NCBI GenBank assembly: GCA_963972255.1
Contig: CAXATO010000001.1
Span: 372,001 to 436,000, forward strand
Source of the DNA: UBA1479 sp002706405
GTDB lineage: Bacteria > Pseudomonadota > Alphaproteobacteria > Rhodospirillales > Casp-alpha2
Direction: 5' to 3'
DNA: 64,000 nucleotides
In this document: one piece after another, positions 54,466 through 63,927 of the stretch
Position numbering within the stretch: the stretch's first letter is position 1
Layout of the letters: each line of letters opens with the position of its first letter
The notes under the pieces: model-generated
Databases searched by the model: none
Told to the model about the DNA's origin: nothing
What the model saw: the letters and a program-made list of their open reading frames with translations, nothing else
Translations under genes and position numbers: made by a program

Positions 54466-54759
54466 GGGGCGTTGCGTCCTTTGCTCCGACTAGGCGATTG
54501 CGGCAAAATATGATACCGGATTGCGAAGACGCCGGGGTGACCTGAAATCATTGATGGGCAAATGACATCTCCGGCGGCAATAGTCTTGAGTTCGGACGGC
54601 ATGCGCCGTCTCCGTCGGTTGGCGGGGTTGTAAACCGACATATTAGGAAATTCAAGGTGGGGAGCCCCCTCGATAGAATGTAACATCAGCATTCGGGGGC
54701 TGAATAAAGGGAAGGGAGTATTGCGGCACATGGGCGTGACACAGGAGGACGTTATCAAG
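54466..54759. other. Divergent region between phaC and the OmpA-like lipoprotein gene
   Basis: About 294 nt. TTGGCG (54619-54624), a 16-nt spacer and TATTAG (54641-54646) form a possible + strand promoter. I found no CTGC-N3-GCAG site like those before the phasin gene. No other gene is supported. Confidence 0.35.
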
Positions 54760-55920
54760 GTGAAGATGGGCCTGAATCTCGGCTTGGCTCGGTCCGTGCC
54801 GGCAGTCGCGCTCGTCGCGGTGCTGCTGACCGGCTGTTCGTCGGTGCCCGACGCCATTAACCCGGCCGAATGGTACAGGAGCACCGCCAACCTGTTCTCG
54901 GGCGAAGATTCCGCGGGCGATCCCGAGGAAGAGGCCCGCCGCCAGCGCGAGCAGCAGATCGCCGAAGCCGCCGGCACGGAACAGTCGTCCAAGGAATTCC
55001 CCAAGGTGTCCGAGGTGGACAAGCAGCAGGCAAGCCGCAACCTGGGCCTTGCCGCCGACCCGGATCGTCCGCGCTACGCCCCCGCGATTACCCGCCAGGA
55101 CCAGAGCGCGCCCGCCGATCCGGTTCGCCCGGCTGCCCCCGCGGCGCCGCCAGCGCCCACGCCCATGGCCGAAAAGCCGGCGTCCGAAGCGCCCAAGACC
55201 ATGGCCGAGGCGCCGAAACTGACCCAACCCAAGGAAAGCCCGACCCCGCCCGCCGGCGAGGAAATGACGGCGACGGCAGTGCCGGGCGTGCCGCAGTTCT
55301 CGATCCCGACCCGCGCCGAACAGGAAGCGGAATTCGCGGACTTCCAGAACCGCATGCAAAAGCGTCTGGCTGAAATTCTGGCCGCCGCCGGGGAAGAGCC
55401 CAAATTCGTGCGTCCGACCGGCATGCCGTCCGGCGTCGGCGTCGGTCAAACGCTGGTGATTTCCGGCGACGGCATCCTTGAGCCGGCGATGACCGAGCTT
55501 CCGGCCACCGTGACCGAAGGCGCCAATGTGGCGGGTGTTCCCCAGTCGCAGCCGCTGCCCCCGGGGGCGACCCGCGTCGCGACGATCGTGTTTCCCAACG
55601 GCTCGTCCAGACTGTCGGCCCGCGATCGCCAGATCCTGGCCCAGGTCGTGGCCCTGCAGAAGGAGCGCGGCGGTATCCTGCATGTGATCGGCCATTCGTC
55701 CTCGCGGACGCGCAACCTGAGCCCGGAAAAGCATCGTCTGGTAAACTACAAGATGTCCGCCGAGCGGGCCAAGATGGTCGCCAAGGAGTTGATCCGGCGC
55801 GGCGCGAATCGCCGGACCGTCGCAACGGCGGCACTGGCCGACACGCAGCCGCTTTACCAGGAAATCATGCCGAACGGTGAGGCCGGGAACCGGCGCGCGG
55901 AAATCTTTTTGACGCGCTAA
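54760..55920 (+). CDS. OmpA-family lipoprotein with Pro/Ala-rich linker
   Basis: About 386 residues. The GTG at 54760 is preferred because AGGAGG lies at 54743-54748; ATG 54766 and earlier in-frame starts at 54730 and 54721 are alternatives. The lipobox LLTGCSS follows a hydrophobic segment. A long Ala/Pro/Glu-rich, low-complexity middle suits spanning the periplasm. The C-terminus (VFPNGSSRLSARDRQILAQV ... MSAERAKMVAKELIRRGA ... NRRAEIFLTR) is an OmpA/MotB peptidoglycan-binding domain. It probably links the envelope to peptidoglycan. Confidence 0.83.
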   Translation: MKMGLNLGLARSVPAVALVAVLLTGCSSVPDAINPAEWYRSTANLFSGEDSAGDPEEEARRQREQQIAEAAGTEQSSKEFPKVSEVDKQQASRNLGLAADPDRPRYAPAITRQDQSAPADPVRPAAPAAPPAPTPMAEKPASEAPKTMAEAPKLTQPKESPTPPAGEEMTATAVPGVPQFSIPTRAEQEAEFADFQNRMQKRLAEILAAAGEEPKFVRPTGMPSGVGVGQTLVISGDGILEPAMTELPATVTEGANVAGVPQSQPLPPGATRVATIVFPNGSSRLSARDRQILAQVVALQKERGGILHVIGHSSSRTRNLSPEKHRLVNYKMSAERAKMVAKELIRRGANRRTVATAALADTQPLYQEIMPNGEAGNRRAEIFLTR

Positions 55921-56037
55921 CGCTTTTACCGCTAAAGGATTGCCGCCGGCCAGGGTCGGAACGCGCCCGTGCACGCGCGTCCGAATTCGGCATGGCTGTT
56001 GTATTGCACCCCCGCACTGGCACATGATGAAGCCACG

Positions 56038-57267
56038 ATGAAACAGGAATTCCACCGTATCCGCCGCCTCCCGCCCTACGTGTTCGCGGAAGTGAACGCC
56101 ATGAAGGCGCGCGCGCGCGCCAACGGCGAGGACATCATTGATTTCGGCATGGGCAACCCGGACCTGCCGACGCCGCAGCACATCGTCGACAAGATGGTCG
56201 AGGCGGCGCAGGACCCGAAGACCCACCGTTATTCCAATTCACGCGGCATTCCGGGCCTGCGCAAAGCGCTGTCGGCCTATTACGAACGCCGTTTTAACGT
56301 GAGCGTCGATCCGGAACACGAAGCCATCGTGACCCTGGGCTCCAAGGAAGGTCTCGCCAACCTGTCGGCGGCCATCACCAGCCCCGGCGACGTGATCCTG
56401 GTGCCGAACCCGAGCTATCCGATCCATCAGTTCGGCTTCATCATCGCCGGTGCCGCCGTGCGCAATATCCCGGTGGCGCCCAACGAAGCCTTCTTCCAGG
56501 CCCTGGAACGCGCGGTACAGCACAGCGTGCCCAAGCCGACGGCCATCGTCCTGAACTATCCGAACAATCCGACGGCGGAACTGTGTGACTTGGCGTTCTA
56601 CGAGCAGGTCGTCGACTTCTGCCGCTTCCACGAAATCTACATTCTGTCGGATCTGGCCTATTCGGAAGTCTATTTCAACGACAACCCGCCACCCTCGATT
56701 CTGCAGATACAGAAGGCCTGGGACATTGCCGTCGAGTTCACGTCGATGAGCAAGACCTATTCCATGCCCGGCTGGCGCATCGGCTTCGCGGCCGGCAATC
56801 GAGAGCTGATTTCCGCCCTGGCGCGGGTCAAATCCTATCTCGATTACGGCGCCTTCACGCCGATCCAGGTGGCCGCCGCCGCCGCGCTCAACGGGCCGCA
56901 GGATTGCGTCGACGAGATGCGCGCGACCTACAAAGAGCGCCGCGACGTGCTGATTTCGGGCCTGGCGGCTGCCGGATGGGACGTTCCGGCACCACCGGCG
57001 ACCATGTTCGCCTGGGCGCCGATCCCCGAGGATATGGCCCATCTAGGCTCGCTTGAATTTTCCAAACTTCTGTTGTCCGAAGCGCAGGTCGCCGTCGCGC
57101 CCGGCGTCGGCTTCGGCGAGCATGGCGACGGCTTCGTGCGCATCGCCGTGGTGGAAAACGTCCATCGGACGCGTCAGGCGCTGCGTGCCATCAAGTCCTT
57201 CATGCAGCGTTATCGTGCCGGCAACCTGGACAACCAGGATTCCGGCAGGCGGGCCCTCGGCGGATGA
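56038..57267 (+). CDS. PLP-dependent aminotransferase, AlaC / LL-diaminopimelate aminotransferase-like
   Basis: 409 residues from MKQEFHRIRRLPPYVFAEV, 69 nt after the upstream in-frame ATG, which has no family similarity. Class I/II aminotransferase features: FGMGNPDLPTPQHIVDKM, the TLGSKEGLANL cofactor loop, NPSYPIHQFGF, NYPNNPTAELCD, and the PLP lysine in SMSKTYSMPGWRIGF. Family members act on alanine/glutamate, LL-DAP or methionine-related substrates; the coupling to homoserine dehydrogenase suggests aspartate-family amino acids. Its stop overlaps the hom ATG. Confidence 0.9.
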   Translation: MKQEFHRIRRLPPYVFAEVNAMKARARANGEDIIDFGMGNPDLPTPQHIVDKMVEAAQDPKTHRYSNSRGIPGLRKALSAYYERRFNVSVDPEHEAIVTLGSKEGLANLSAAITSPGDVILVPNPSYPIHQFGFIIAGAAVRNIPVAPNEAFFQALERAVQHSVPKPTAIVLNYPNNPTAELCDLAFYEQVVDFCRFHEIYILSDLAYSEVYFNDNPPPSILQIQKAWDIAVEFTSMSKTYSMPGWRIGFAAGNRELISALARVKSYLDYGAFTPIQVAAAAALNGPQDCVDEMRATYKERRDVLISGLAAAGWDVPAPPATMFAWAPIPEDMAHLGSLEFSKLLLSEAQVAVAPGVGFGEHGDGFVRIAVVENVHRTRQALRAIKSFMQRYRAGNLDNQDSGRRALGG

Positions 57268-58556
57268 CGGCCCCGCTGCGCGTAGGCATTGCCGGGCTTG
57301 GCACTGTCGGCGCGGGAACGGTCCGGGTCCTTACCGCACACCGGGACGAGATCGCCCGCCGGTCCGGTCGTGCCATCGACATTGTCGCCGTTTCCGCCCG
57401 TGATGCCGGCAAGGACCGCGGCATCGATCTTTCCGGCGTTTCCTGGACCGATGATCCCCTGACGCTGGCGGCCAATCCCGATGTGGATGCGGTGGTCGAA
57501 CTGATCGGCGGTTCCGAGGGCGTTGCCAAGACTCTCTGCGAAACGGCGCTGACCAACGGCAAGCATGTCATTACCGCCAACAAGGCGCTGATCGCCCATC
57601 ATGGCCAGGCGCTGGCGGTTGCCGCGGAAGAGGCGGGCGTGGCGCTGGCGTTCGAAGCGGCTGTCGCCGGCGGTATTCCGATCCTCAAGGCGCTTCGCGA
57701 AGGCTTGGCGGCCAACGCCATTTCTCGCGTCTACGGCATCCTCAACGGGACCTGTAATTACATCCTGACCGAAATGCGCGACACCGGGCGCGAATTCGAC
57801 GACGTGCTGGCCGAGGCGCAGGCCGAGGGCTATGCGGAGGCCGATCCCGGTTTCGACATCGACGGCGTCGACGCCGCCCATAAGCTGGCGATCCTGGCGT
57901 CCCTGGCGTTCGGCACCCAGATCGACTTCACGTCGGTCCATGTCGAAGGCATCCGTCATATCTCGCCCGTCGACCTGGCCTTCGCCAAGGAATTGGGCTT
58001 CGGCATCAAGCTGTTGGGCATCGCCACGGAAACGGTTGCGGGCATCGAACAGCGCGTGCACCCCTGCATGGTGCCGCTGGACGCCCCGATCAATCATGTC
58101 GACGGGGTGTTCAACGCCGTCGTCGCCGAAGGCGATTTTGTCGATCGGGTGATGATGGAAGGCCGGGGCGCCGGCGCCGGGCCGACGGCATCGGCCGTGG
58201 TCGCTGATATCATCGACATCGCGCGCGGCAACATGGTTCCCGGGTTCGCCCGCAAGGCGGTGGAACTGGCGCCGCCCCGGCCGATATCCATGGCAGCGTA
58301 TCGCGGCTGTTATTACCTGCGGTTCGAGGTCGTGGACAAGCCGGGCGTGTTCGGCGGTATTGCCCAGGCCTTGGGGGCACATAACGTGTCCATGGAATCG
58401 ATCATTCAGCGCGCCCGCGATCCGGGAGAGCCCGTGCCGGTGGTGATGACCACCCACGACACCCTGGAATCGGACATGATTGCCGCCGTTGACGCCATCG
58501 CCGCCCTTGACGCCGTGGTCATGACGCCGCGTATCATTCGGATTGAAGATCTGTAA
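57264..58556 (+). CDS. hom: Homoserine dehydrogenase
   Basis: 430 residues. It reduces aspartate semialdehyde to homoserine for threonine and methionine. The NAD(P) motif GIAGLGTVGAGTVRVL, catalytic core EAAVAGGIPILKALREGLAAN and YGILNGTCNYILT, and EADPGFDIDGVDAAHKLAIL are visible. A C-terminal ACT domain (YYLRFEVVDKPGVFGGIAQAL) implies feedback regulation by an amino acid, commonly threonine. Its ATG overlaps the aminotransferase stop and glpX follows. Confidence 0.96.
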   Translation: MTAPLRVGIAGLGTVGAGTVRVLTAHRDEIARRSGRAIDIVAVSARDAGKDRGIDLSGVSWTDDPLTLAANPDVDAVVELIGGSEGVAKTLCETALTNGKHVITANKALIAHHGQALAVAAEEAGVALAFEAAVAGGIPILKALREGLAANAISRVYGILNGTCNYILTEMRDTGREFDDVLAEAQAEGYAEADPGFDIDGVDAAHKLAILASLAFGTQIDFTSVHVEGIRHISPVDLAFAKELGFGIKLLGIATETVAGIEQRVHPCMVPLDAPINHVDGVFNAVVAEGDFVDRVMMEGRGAGAGPTASAVVADIIDIARGNMVPGFARKAVELAPPRPISMAAYRGCYYLRFEVVDKPGVFGGIAQALGAHNVSMESIIQRARDPGEPVPVVMTTHDTLESDMIAAVDAIAALDAVVMTPRIIRIEDL

Positions 58557-58584
58557 TCCGAAAATAAATGGTGAGGATTCGTCC

Positions 58585-59562
58585 GTGACCGATTCCGTGA
58601 TCGACCGCAATTTGGCCCTTGAGGCCGTTCGCGTGACCGAGGCCGCCGCCATCGCGGCCATGGCCCATCTCGGCGGCGGCGACGAACGCGCCGCCGACGA
58701 GGCCGCCGTGAAGGCGATGATGGACAGCCTGGACACCCTGATGGTGGACGGCACCGTACGCATGGGCGAGGGCGAGGAAGGCGAGGTCGAAGACCTTTAC
58801 ACCGGCCAGAAGCTCGGCACCGGTGGGGCGCCCAAGGCCGATGTCGCCGTTTTGGCGCTTGAAGGCAAGTCGATCATCGCGCGCGGCGGCTACAACGCCC
58901 TGTCGGTCATCGCCCTGGCCCAGGACGGCGGATTTCTGTCCGTTCCCAACATCTACATGGAAAAGATCGCCGTCGGCCCGGGCCTGCCCCAGGATGTCGT
59001 CGATCTGGACGCCGATCCGGCGGACAATCTGGCGGCGCTCGCCAAGGCCAAGAAGGTCAAGGTGTCTGATCTCGTGGTCTGCATGCTCGACCGTCCGCGC
59101 CACGCGCAGATCGTCACCAAGGTGCGCGAGGCCGGTGCCCGCATTCGCTTGATTCTGGACGGTGACGTGTCCGGCGTGGTCGCCACGGCCCTGCCGGGGG
59201 CCGGCGTCGATATCTTCCTGGGCAGCGGCCGCGCGACCCAGGGCGTGCTGGCCGCCGCCGCCCTGCGCGGCCTGGGCGGACAGATGCAGAGCCGCCTGAT
59301 CGTGCGCAATGACGACGAGACCGCGCGGCTGCGCAAAGCGGGGGTCGACGACCCTCAGCGCAAATACAGCCTGACCGAAATGGCGTCCGGAAACGTCACC
59401 TTCGCCGCCACCGGCGTGACCACGGGGCCCATGCTGTCGGGCGTTCAGTTCCCCGGCAACGGCATGGCCACCACCCATTCGCTCGTCGTGCGCTCCAAGA
59501 CGCTGACGCTGCGCTATATTGAAGGACACCATCATGTGTCCAAGCTCACTCGCAGGCCCTGA
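58585..59562 (+). CDS. glpX: Class II fructose-1,6-bisphosphatase
   Basis: 325 residues from GTG 58585, supported by GAGG about 8 nt upstream; the stretch back to 58543 is not conserved. It removes phosphate from C1 of fructose-1,6-bisphosphate for gluconeogenesis. MVDGTVRMGEGEEGEV, the metal and substrate site GGAPKADVAVLALEGKS, and ILDGDVSGVVATALPG are visible. Its end overlaps recJ by 29 nt. A structurally unrelated class I FBPase gene lies 2.7 kb downstream. Confidence 0.95.
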   Translation: MTDSVIDRNLALEAVRVTEAAAIAAMAHLGGGDERAADEAAVKAMMDSLDTLMVDGTVRMGEGEEGEVEDLYTGQKLGTGGAPKADVAVLALEGKSIIARGGYNALSVIALAQDGGFLSVPNIYMEKIAVGPGLPQDVVDLDADPADNLAALAKAKKVKVSDLVVCMLDRPRHAQIVTKVREAGARIRLILDGDVSGVVATALPGAGVDIFLGSGRATQGVLAAAALRGLGGQMQSRLIVRNDDETARLRKAGVDDPQRKYSLTEMASGNVTFAATGVTTGPMLSGVQFPGNGMATTHSLVVRSKTLTLRYIEGHHHVSKLTRRP

Positions 59563-61387
59563 CATCGGGACAGCGGACCAACCGCGGAAAGACGGGGCCG
59601 AAAAGGCCCGGGTTCTTGGTGTTGACCGGTCGCTGACCGGGCGGCGCTGGCTGGAACGGCCCGTTGACCCGCGCGCCGTGCAGACCCTTGTTCAACGCTG
59701 GGAACTATCCGAACTGACGGCCCGCGTATTGGCCGGACGCGGCATTGCCGTGGACGACGTCCCGGCCTTCCTGGCACCGACCCTGCGCGACCTGCTGCCC
59801 GACCCGGACCGGTTCCTCGACATGGGGCAGGGGGCGGAACGCCTGGCTGGGGCGATCATGCAGAACGAGTGCATCGGCATCTTCGGTGATTACGACGTGG
59901 ACGGAGCGACCTCGTCGGCGCTTTTGGCCCGCTTCGTGCGCGCCGCCGGCGGGCGCGCGGCCGTGCATATCCCCGATCGTATCAAGGAAGGCTACGGCCC
60001 CAATACGTTGGCGATCCTTGGGTTGAAGGACAACCACGGGGCGTCTGTCGTGGTGACGGTGGATTGCGGCACGCTCGCGTTCGAGCCCTTGGCCGCCGCC
60101 CGCGAGGCCGGCATCGACGTGGTCGTGGTCGACCATCACACGGCCGAAGCGGATCTGCCCAAGGCCGAGGCCGTGATCAACCCCAACCGTCTGGACGAAG
60201 CGGCCGGATACGGCCAGCTGGCCGCCGTGGGCGTGACGTTCCTGCTGGTCGTGGCGGTCAACCGGGTGCTGCGCGGGGCGGGCTGGTACACGTCGCGGCC
60301 GGAGCCGGATCTTCTGCAGTGGCTCGACATGGTCGCCCTGGGCACGGTCTGCGATGTGGTGCCGTTGACGGGAATTAACCGTGCTTTGGTTACGCAAGGT
60401 ATGAAGGTCATGGCTGGGCGCCGGAATTTGGGTCTGCGGGCGCTTGCCGACGTGGCCGGGGTGGACGAGGCGCCGACGGCTTACCACCTGGGGTTCGTCA
60501 TGGGACCCAGGGTCAACGCCGGCGGCCGGGTCGGCGAATCGGACCTGGGATACCGCCTGATGACCACGGAGCATGAGGACGAGGCCTGGCACCTGGCGCG
60601 CAAGCTGGACGCCTTCAACCGCGACCGCCAAACCATCGAAGGCGCGGTGCTGCAGGGCGCCATGGCGCAGCTTGAGGACGCCGGCGGCGGCAGCCCCAAC
60701 GCCATGGGTGCGGTGGCGCTGGCCCATGGCGACGGCTGGCATCCGGGGGTGATCGGCATCGTCGCGAGTCGCCTGAAGGAACGCTACAACCGGCCTGCCT
60801 GCGTCATTTCCTTCAATGACGGCGATCTCGGCGTCGGCTCCGGCCGCTCGGTCAAGGGCGTGGACCTGGGGGCCGCCATCATCGCCGCCCGTCAGGCGGG
60901 CCTGATCGTCAAGGGCGGCGGCCATGCCATGGCGGCGGGATTTTCCGTGGAACGGGGCCAGTTGGCGGCGTTCCGGGCCTTTTTGGATGAACGTGTCGCG
61001 GCCCATGTGGCCGACAGCGGGATTCGCCCGACCCTTTATCTTGATGGCGCCCTTCGCCCCGACGGGGCAACCGAAGCCCTGGTCGAGGAAATCGCGCTGT
61101 TGGGGCCCTTCGGGGCCGGAAATCCGGAGCCCCGGTTCGTCATGCCGCACGCCCGCCTGACCTATGCGGACCGCGTCGGAGAGAATCACGTGAAGTGTTC
61201 GATCGCCAAGGACGTCCGAGGGACCCTTGGGGGCATTGCCTTCCGGGCGCTTGATTCGGATTTGGGGCCGGCGCTGATGAACCATGACGGGCGCTTGATG
61301 CACCTTGCGGGACGCCTGCGTTTCAACAGTTGGAACGGCCGAACCACGGTACAATTCCAAATCGAAGACGCCCATCCGGCCGACTGA
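59534..61387 (+). CDS. recJ: Single-stranded-DNA-specific 5'-3' exonuclease RecJ
   Basis: 617 residues from ATG 59534 (AAGGA seven nt upstream); a TTG at 59519 is an alternative. RecJ is a DHH/DHHA1 nuclease for recombination and mismatch repair. Motifs: GIFGDYDVDGATSSALL, VVTVDCGT, VVVVDHHTAEADLP, and the DHHA1 part ALAHGDGWHPGVIGIVASRLKE with GSGRSVKGVDLG and GGHAMAAGFS. The OB-fold C-terminus (NPEPRFVMPHARLTYADRVG) is present. It overlaps glpX, so translation is coupled. Confidence 0.96.
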   Translation: MCPSSLAGPDIGTADQPRKDGAEKARVLGVDRSLTGRRWLERPVDPRAVQTLVQRWELSELTARVLAGRGIAVDDVPAFLAPTLRDLLPDPDRFLDMGQGAERLAGAIMQNECIGIFGDYDVDGATSSALLARFVRAAGGRAAVHIPDRIKEGYGPNTLAILGLKDNHGASVVVTVDCGTLAFEPLAAAREAGIDVVVVDHHTAEADLPKAEAVINPNRLDEAAGYGQLAAVGVTFLLVVAVNRVLRGAGWYTSRPEPDLLQWLDMVALGTVCDVVPLTGINRALVTQGMKVMAGRRNLGLRALADVAGVDEAPTAYHLGFVMGPRVNAGGRVGESDLGYRLMTTEHEDEAWHLARKLDAFNRDRQTIEGAVLQGAMAQLEDAGGGSPNAMGAVALAHGDGWHPGVIGIVASRLKERYNRPACVISFNDGDLGVGSGRSVKGVDLGAAIIAARQAGLIVKGGGHAMAAGFSVERGQLAAFRAFLDERVAAHVADSGIRPTLYLDGALRPDGATEALVEEIALLGPFGAGNPEPRFVMPHARLTYADRVGENHVKCSIAKDVRGTLGGIAFRALDSDLGPALMNHDGRLMHLAGRLRFNSWNGRTTVQFQIEDAHPAD

Positions 61388-61466
61388 TGTCGATTATTGA
61401 AAAAGTCTCCTTGATTTTGCTTCTTGGGCCGTATACCAAGTGCGCCTTCGGGCCATGGGCCACAGC

Positions 61467-61544
61467 GTCCCCATCGTCTAGCCCGGCCTAGGACACCTCC
61501 CTTTCACGGAGGAGACAGGGGTTCGAATCCCCTTGGGGACGCCA
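61467..61544 (+). tRNA. tRNA-Glu (anticodon UUC)
   Basis: The acceptor 5' strand GTCCCCA (61467-61473) pairs with TGGGGAC (61534-61540), followed by G discriminator and a genome-encoded CCA. The anticodon stem CTCC/GGAG encloses a CTTTCAC loop with anticodon TTC (61502-61504). The T-arm has GGTTCGAATCC. No intron. It follows recJ by 80 nt in the same direction. I see no flanking att-like duplication. Confidence 0.96.
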
Positions 61545-61653
61545 ACTTTCTTTCGAGATATCCGACACATATACATTGCACCGGACCCGGTTTCCGGTTG
61601 CAATGGTATGTGGGAAGAGGCGCCGCCGATTTGGCGGTGTTTGGGAGAATATT

Positions 61654-62175
61654 GTGAGCGACGCGTTCGCTGCCAAAGAATTGCCCGTCGATCCGTCGAC
61701 GTTTACCGGCGACTTTGCCTGGCTTCACGGCTATTGGGCGGAGCGGGCCGGGGCAAACGGTATGCCCGCCTGGGCCGATATCCGGCTTGTCGATTTTCCC
61801 GCCTCGATCTTGCCTTGGCTTGTCGTGATGGACGTGGTCGCCGACGATCGCTGTTTCGTGTTCCGCTATTGGGGGACGGAGCGGACCAATCTGCAGGGGG
61901 TCGACATGACCGGCAAGTCGGTCAAGGAACTCAAGATTCCCGGCCTGGCGACGGCCATGCTGCATCAGAATGAACGCGCCGTCGCGGCGCGCGGGCCGAT
62001 CCTCTATCTCAACCGCTTTTCGGCGCCCTCGGGCCGCGCCGTTCAGTACGAGGCTCTGCGCCTGCCGGTGACGGAAGGCGGAGAGCGGGTCGGCAAGGTG
62101 CTGGCCCTCAGCCGCTATATCGAAGGCAAAAGCCCCTTCCATCCGGAAGACGACGCGACGCCGCAGCCCGTGTGA
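61654..62175 (+). CDS. PAS-domain protein, PAS_5 (PF07310) type
   Basis: 173 residues with a GTG start supported by GGGAG about 7 nt upstream. The fold matches the short alphaproteobacterial PAS_5 proteins: LHGYWAERAGANGMPAWADI, a VDFPASILPWLVVMDVV strand, FVFRYWGTERTNLQGVDMTGKSVKEL, and YEALRLPVTEGGERVGKVLALSRYI. No output domain is fused, so it is a stand-alone sensor or adaptor with unknown ligand. It starts 110 nt after tRNA-Glu. Confidence 0.82.
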   Translation: MSDAFAAKELPVDPSTFTGDFAWLHGYWAERAGANGMPAWADIRLVDFPASILPWLVVMDVVADDRCFVFRYWGTERTNLQGVDMTGKSVKELKIPGLATAMLHQNERAVAARGPILYLNRFSAPSGRAVQYEALRLPVTEGGERVGKVLALSRYIEGKSPFHPEDDATPQPV

Positions 62176-62280
62176 GCGGCCGGTCGAGCAGGGCAAAACC
62201 CCTGGCATCGACGGCACGGGTCTGGCATACCGTTCCTAGCTGACCGGCCCTCGATAATCAGACCAAACAGATGGAACACC

Positions 62281-63336
62281 ATGGGTAGCGAAAGACTGAC
62301 ACTCGCTCATTTCCTGTACGAAGACGTCCGCAACGAACCGCAGGCGACGGGCGAGCTTGCCTCGCTGATCAACGACATCGCGGCCGCCTGCAAGGCCGTG
62401 TCCAGCCTCGTCAATCACGGCGACCTCGCGGGCAATCTGGGCGGGGCAGTCGGCCAGAACATTCAAGACGAAACCCAGAAGGAACTGGACGTTCTGGCCA
62501 ATGACACCTTCCTGGCCTGGACCCGCCGCGGCGGGCAACTGACGGCCCTGGCGTCCGAGGAACTGGAAGACCCCTACATCATCCCCATGGACGAGCCGCG
62601 CGGGAAGTACCTTCTGGTATTCGATCCGCTGGACGGGTCGTCCAACATCGAAATCAACGGCCCCGTGGGCACGATCTTCTCCATCCTGCGCTCGCCCGAC
62701 CCCACGCGCCTGGCGACCAAGGAAGACTTCCTGCAGCCGGGTCGCAATCAGATCGCCGCCGGTTATGTGCTCTATTCCGCGTCCACGACCATGCTGCTGA
62801 CGCTGGAAGGCAAAGGCGTGTCCAAATTCACCCTGGACCCCAACGTCGGCGAGTTCGTGCTGGTCGAGCGTGACATCAAGGTGCCGCCCAAGGCCAAGGA
62901 ATTCGCCATCAACGCGTCGAACCAGCGGTTCTGGGATGCGCCGGTAACCCGCTATATCTCAGAATGCCTGGCCGGCAAGACCGGCCCCCGCGGCCGAGAT
63001 TTCAACATGCGCTGGGTCGCCGCCATGGTTGCCGACGTGCATCGCGCGATTTCGCGGGGTGGGGTGTTCATGTATCCGGTCGACGAAAAGTGCCGGGAAA
63101 AGGGCGGGCGCCTGCGCCTGCTGTATGAAGCGTCTCCCATGGCCATGATCATCGAACATGCCGGTGGCCGTGCCAGCACGGGGCTGTGCCCGATCCTCGA
63201 CGTTCAGCCGACGGACATCCATCAGCGCATCCCGGTGATGATGGGCTCGTCCGAGGAAGTGGAAGTCCTGGAGCGCTATCACGCCGAGGCGGAAGCCGAC
63301 GCCTCCGCGACCGGTCGCGCCGGCGCGGCGGAGTAG
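62281..63336 (+). CDS. fbp: Class I fructose-1,6-bisphosphatase
   Basis: 351 residues, normal length. It hydrolyses fructose-1,6-bisphosphate in gluconeogenesis or the Calvin cycle. The DETQKELDVLANDTF start, the metal-binding LVFDPLDGSSNIEINGPVGTIFSI, and IEHAGGRASTG are visible. It is unrelated in fold to GlpX, encoded 2.7 kb upstream. In autotrophic relatives class I enzymes often belong to CO2-fixation gene sets, but no other such gene is adjacent. Confidence 0.96.
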   Translation: MGSERLTLAHFLYEDVRNEPQATGELASLINDIAAACKAVSSLVNHGDLAGNLGGAVGQNIQDETQKELDVLANDTFLAWTRRGGQLTALASEELEDPYIIPMDEPRGKYLLVFDPLDGSSNIEINGPVGTIFSILRSPDPTRLATKEDFLQPGRNQIAAGYVLYSASTTMLLTLEGKGVSKFTLDPNVGEFVLVERDIKVPPKAKEFAINASNQRFWDAPVTRYISECLAGKTGPRGRDFNMRWVAAMVADVHRAISRGGVFMYPVDEKCREKGGRLRLLYEASPMAMIIEHAGGRASTGLCPILDVQPTDIHQRIPVMMGSSEEVEVLERYHAEAEADASATGRAGAAE

Positions 63337-63359
63337 GGGCCGCCGATCCCGCCCGGGGA

Positions 63360-63743
63360 TCAGAACTCGTCTTTGACCTGATTGATCAGCTGATGCAGGC
63401 CGGCCGCCGGCTTGGGCTGTTCGTGCTGCCCGCCGTGGACCCGAGCGTAATATTCCAGCATGTGGTGGAATTCCTCGGTCAGGTGGCCTTCGGCGATGGC
63501 CTCAGGGGCCATATGCTGCGCGACGAAGGCCGAGAAGTTGGCCGCCGCATGGCGCAGGCCTTCGGCGATGACTTCGGGCGGCAGGCCGCTTTCCAACCGC
63601 GTGTTGGCGACGTTGATGATCTGGTTGGCGATCTGCACGCTCAGCGTATGGTCGTCGTCGCCATGGTCATGGCTGTGATCGTGGCCGCAATCGGGGCCGT
63701 GAACGTGGTCAGAGTGATTGTGGTCGTCGTGATGATCGGCCAT
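63360..63743 (-). CDS. DUF5076 domain protein with a histidine-rich N-terminus
   Basis: 127 residues from MADHHDD. The first 32 residues contain 11 histidines and one cysteine (DHNHSDHVHGPDCGHDHSHD), a likely metal-binding tail. The rest matches DUF5076: IINVANTRLESGLPPEVIAEGLRHAAANFSAFV and EEFHHMLEYYARVH. It is convergent with fbp; a GATCCC/GGGATC hairpin without a T-run lies at 63345-63361. Function unknown. Confidence 0.78.
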   Translation of the reverse strand: MADHHDDHNHSDHVHGPDCGHDHSHDHGDDDHTLSVQIANQIINVANTRLESGLPPEVIAEGLRHAAANFSAFVAQHMAPEAIAEGHLTEEFHHMLEYYARVHGGQHEQPKPAAGLHQLINQVKDEF

Positions 63744-63927
63744 GGCCGGGCTTCCCTTCATTTGTGGCGCGGCGTCGCGTCTTGGCGCCTGCTATAGCAC
63801 ATCACCGGGAGGGCGGGGACTCCGTTCAGCGCCGCGGCACCGACCTTGGTTCATATTGCAATGTGCCGAGATATGGCAGTACCTTCGACGGAACGAAACG
63901 CGCACCGAAACGGGCGAGGAAACAGGC

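Noticed and set aside
54466..54720. PhaR-type site before phaC
   Set aside because: No CTGC-N3/4-GCAG present; TTGCCGCAA nearby does not match.
61467..61544. tRNA-Glu as an integration site
   Set aside because: No integrase, no repeated 3' end and no foreign-looking genes follow.
63345..63361. GATCCC/GGGATC hairpin between fbp and the DUF5076 gene
   Set aside because: Only six base pairs and no T-run, so not called as a terminator.
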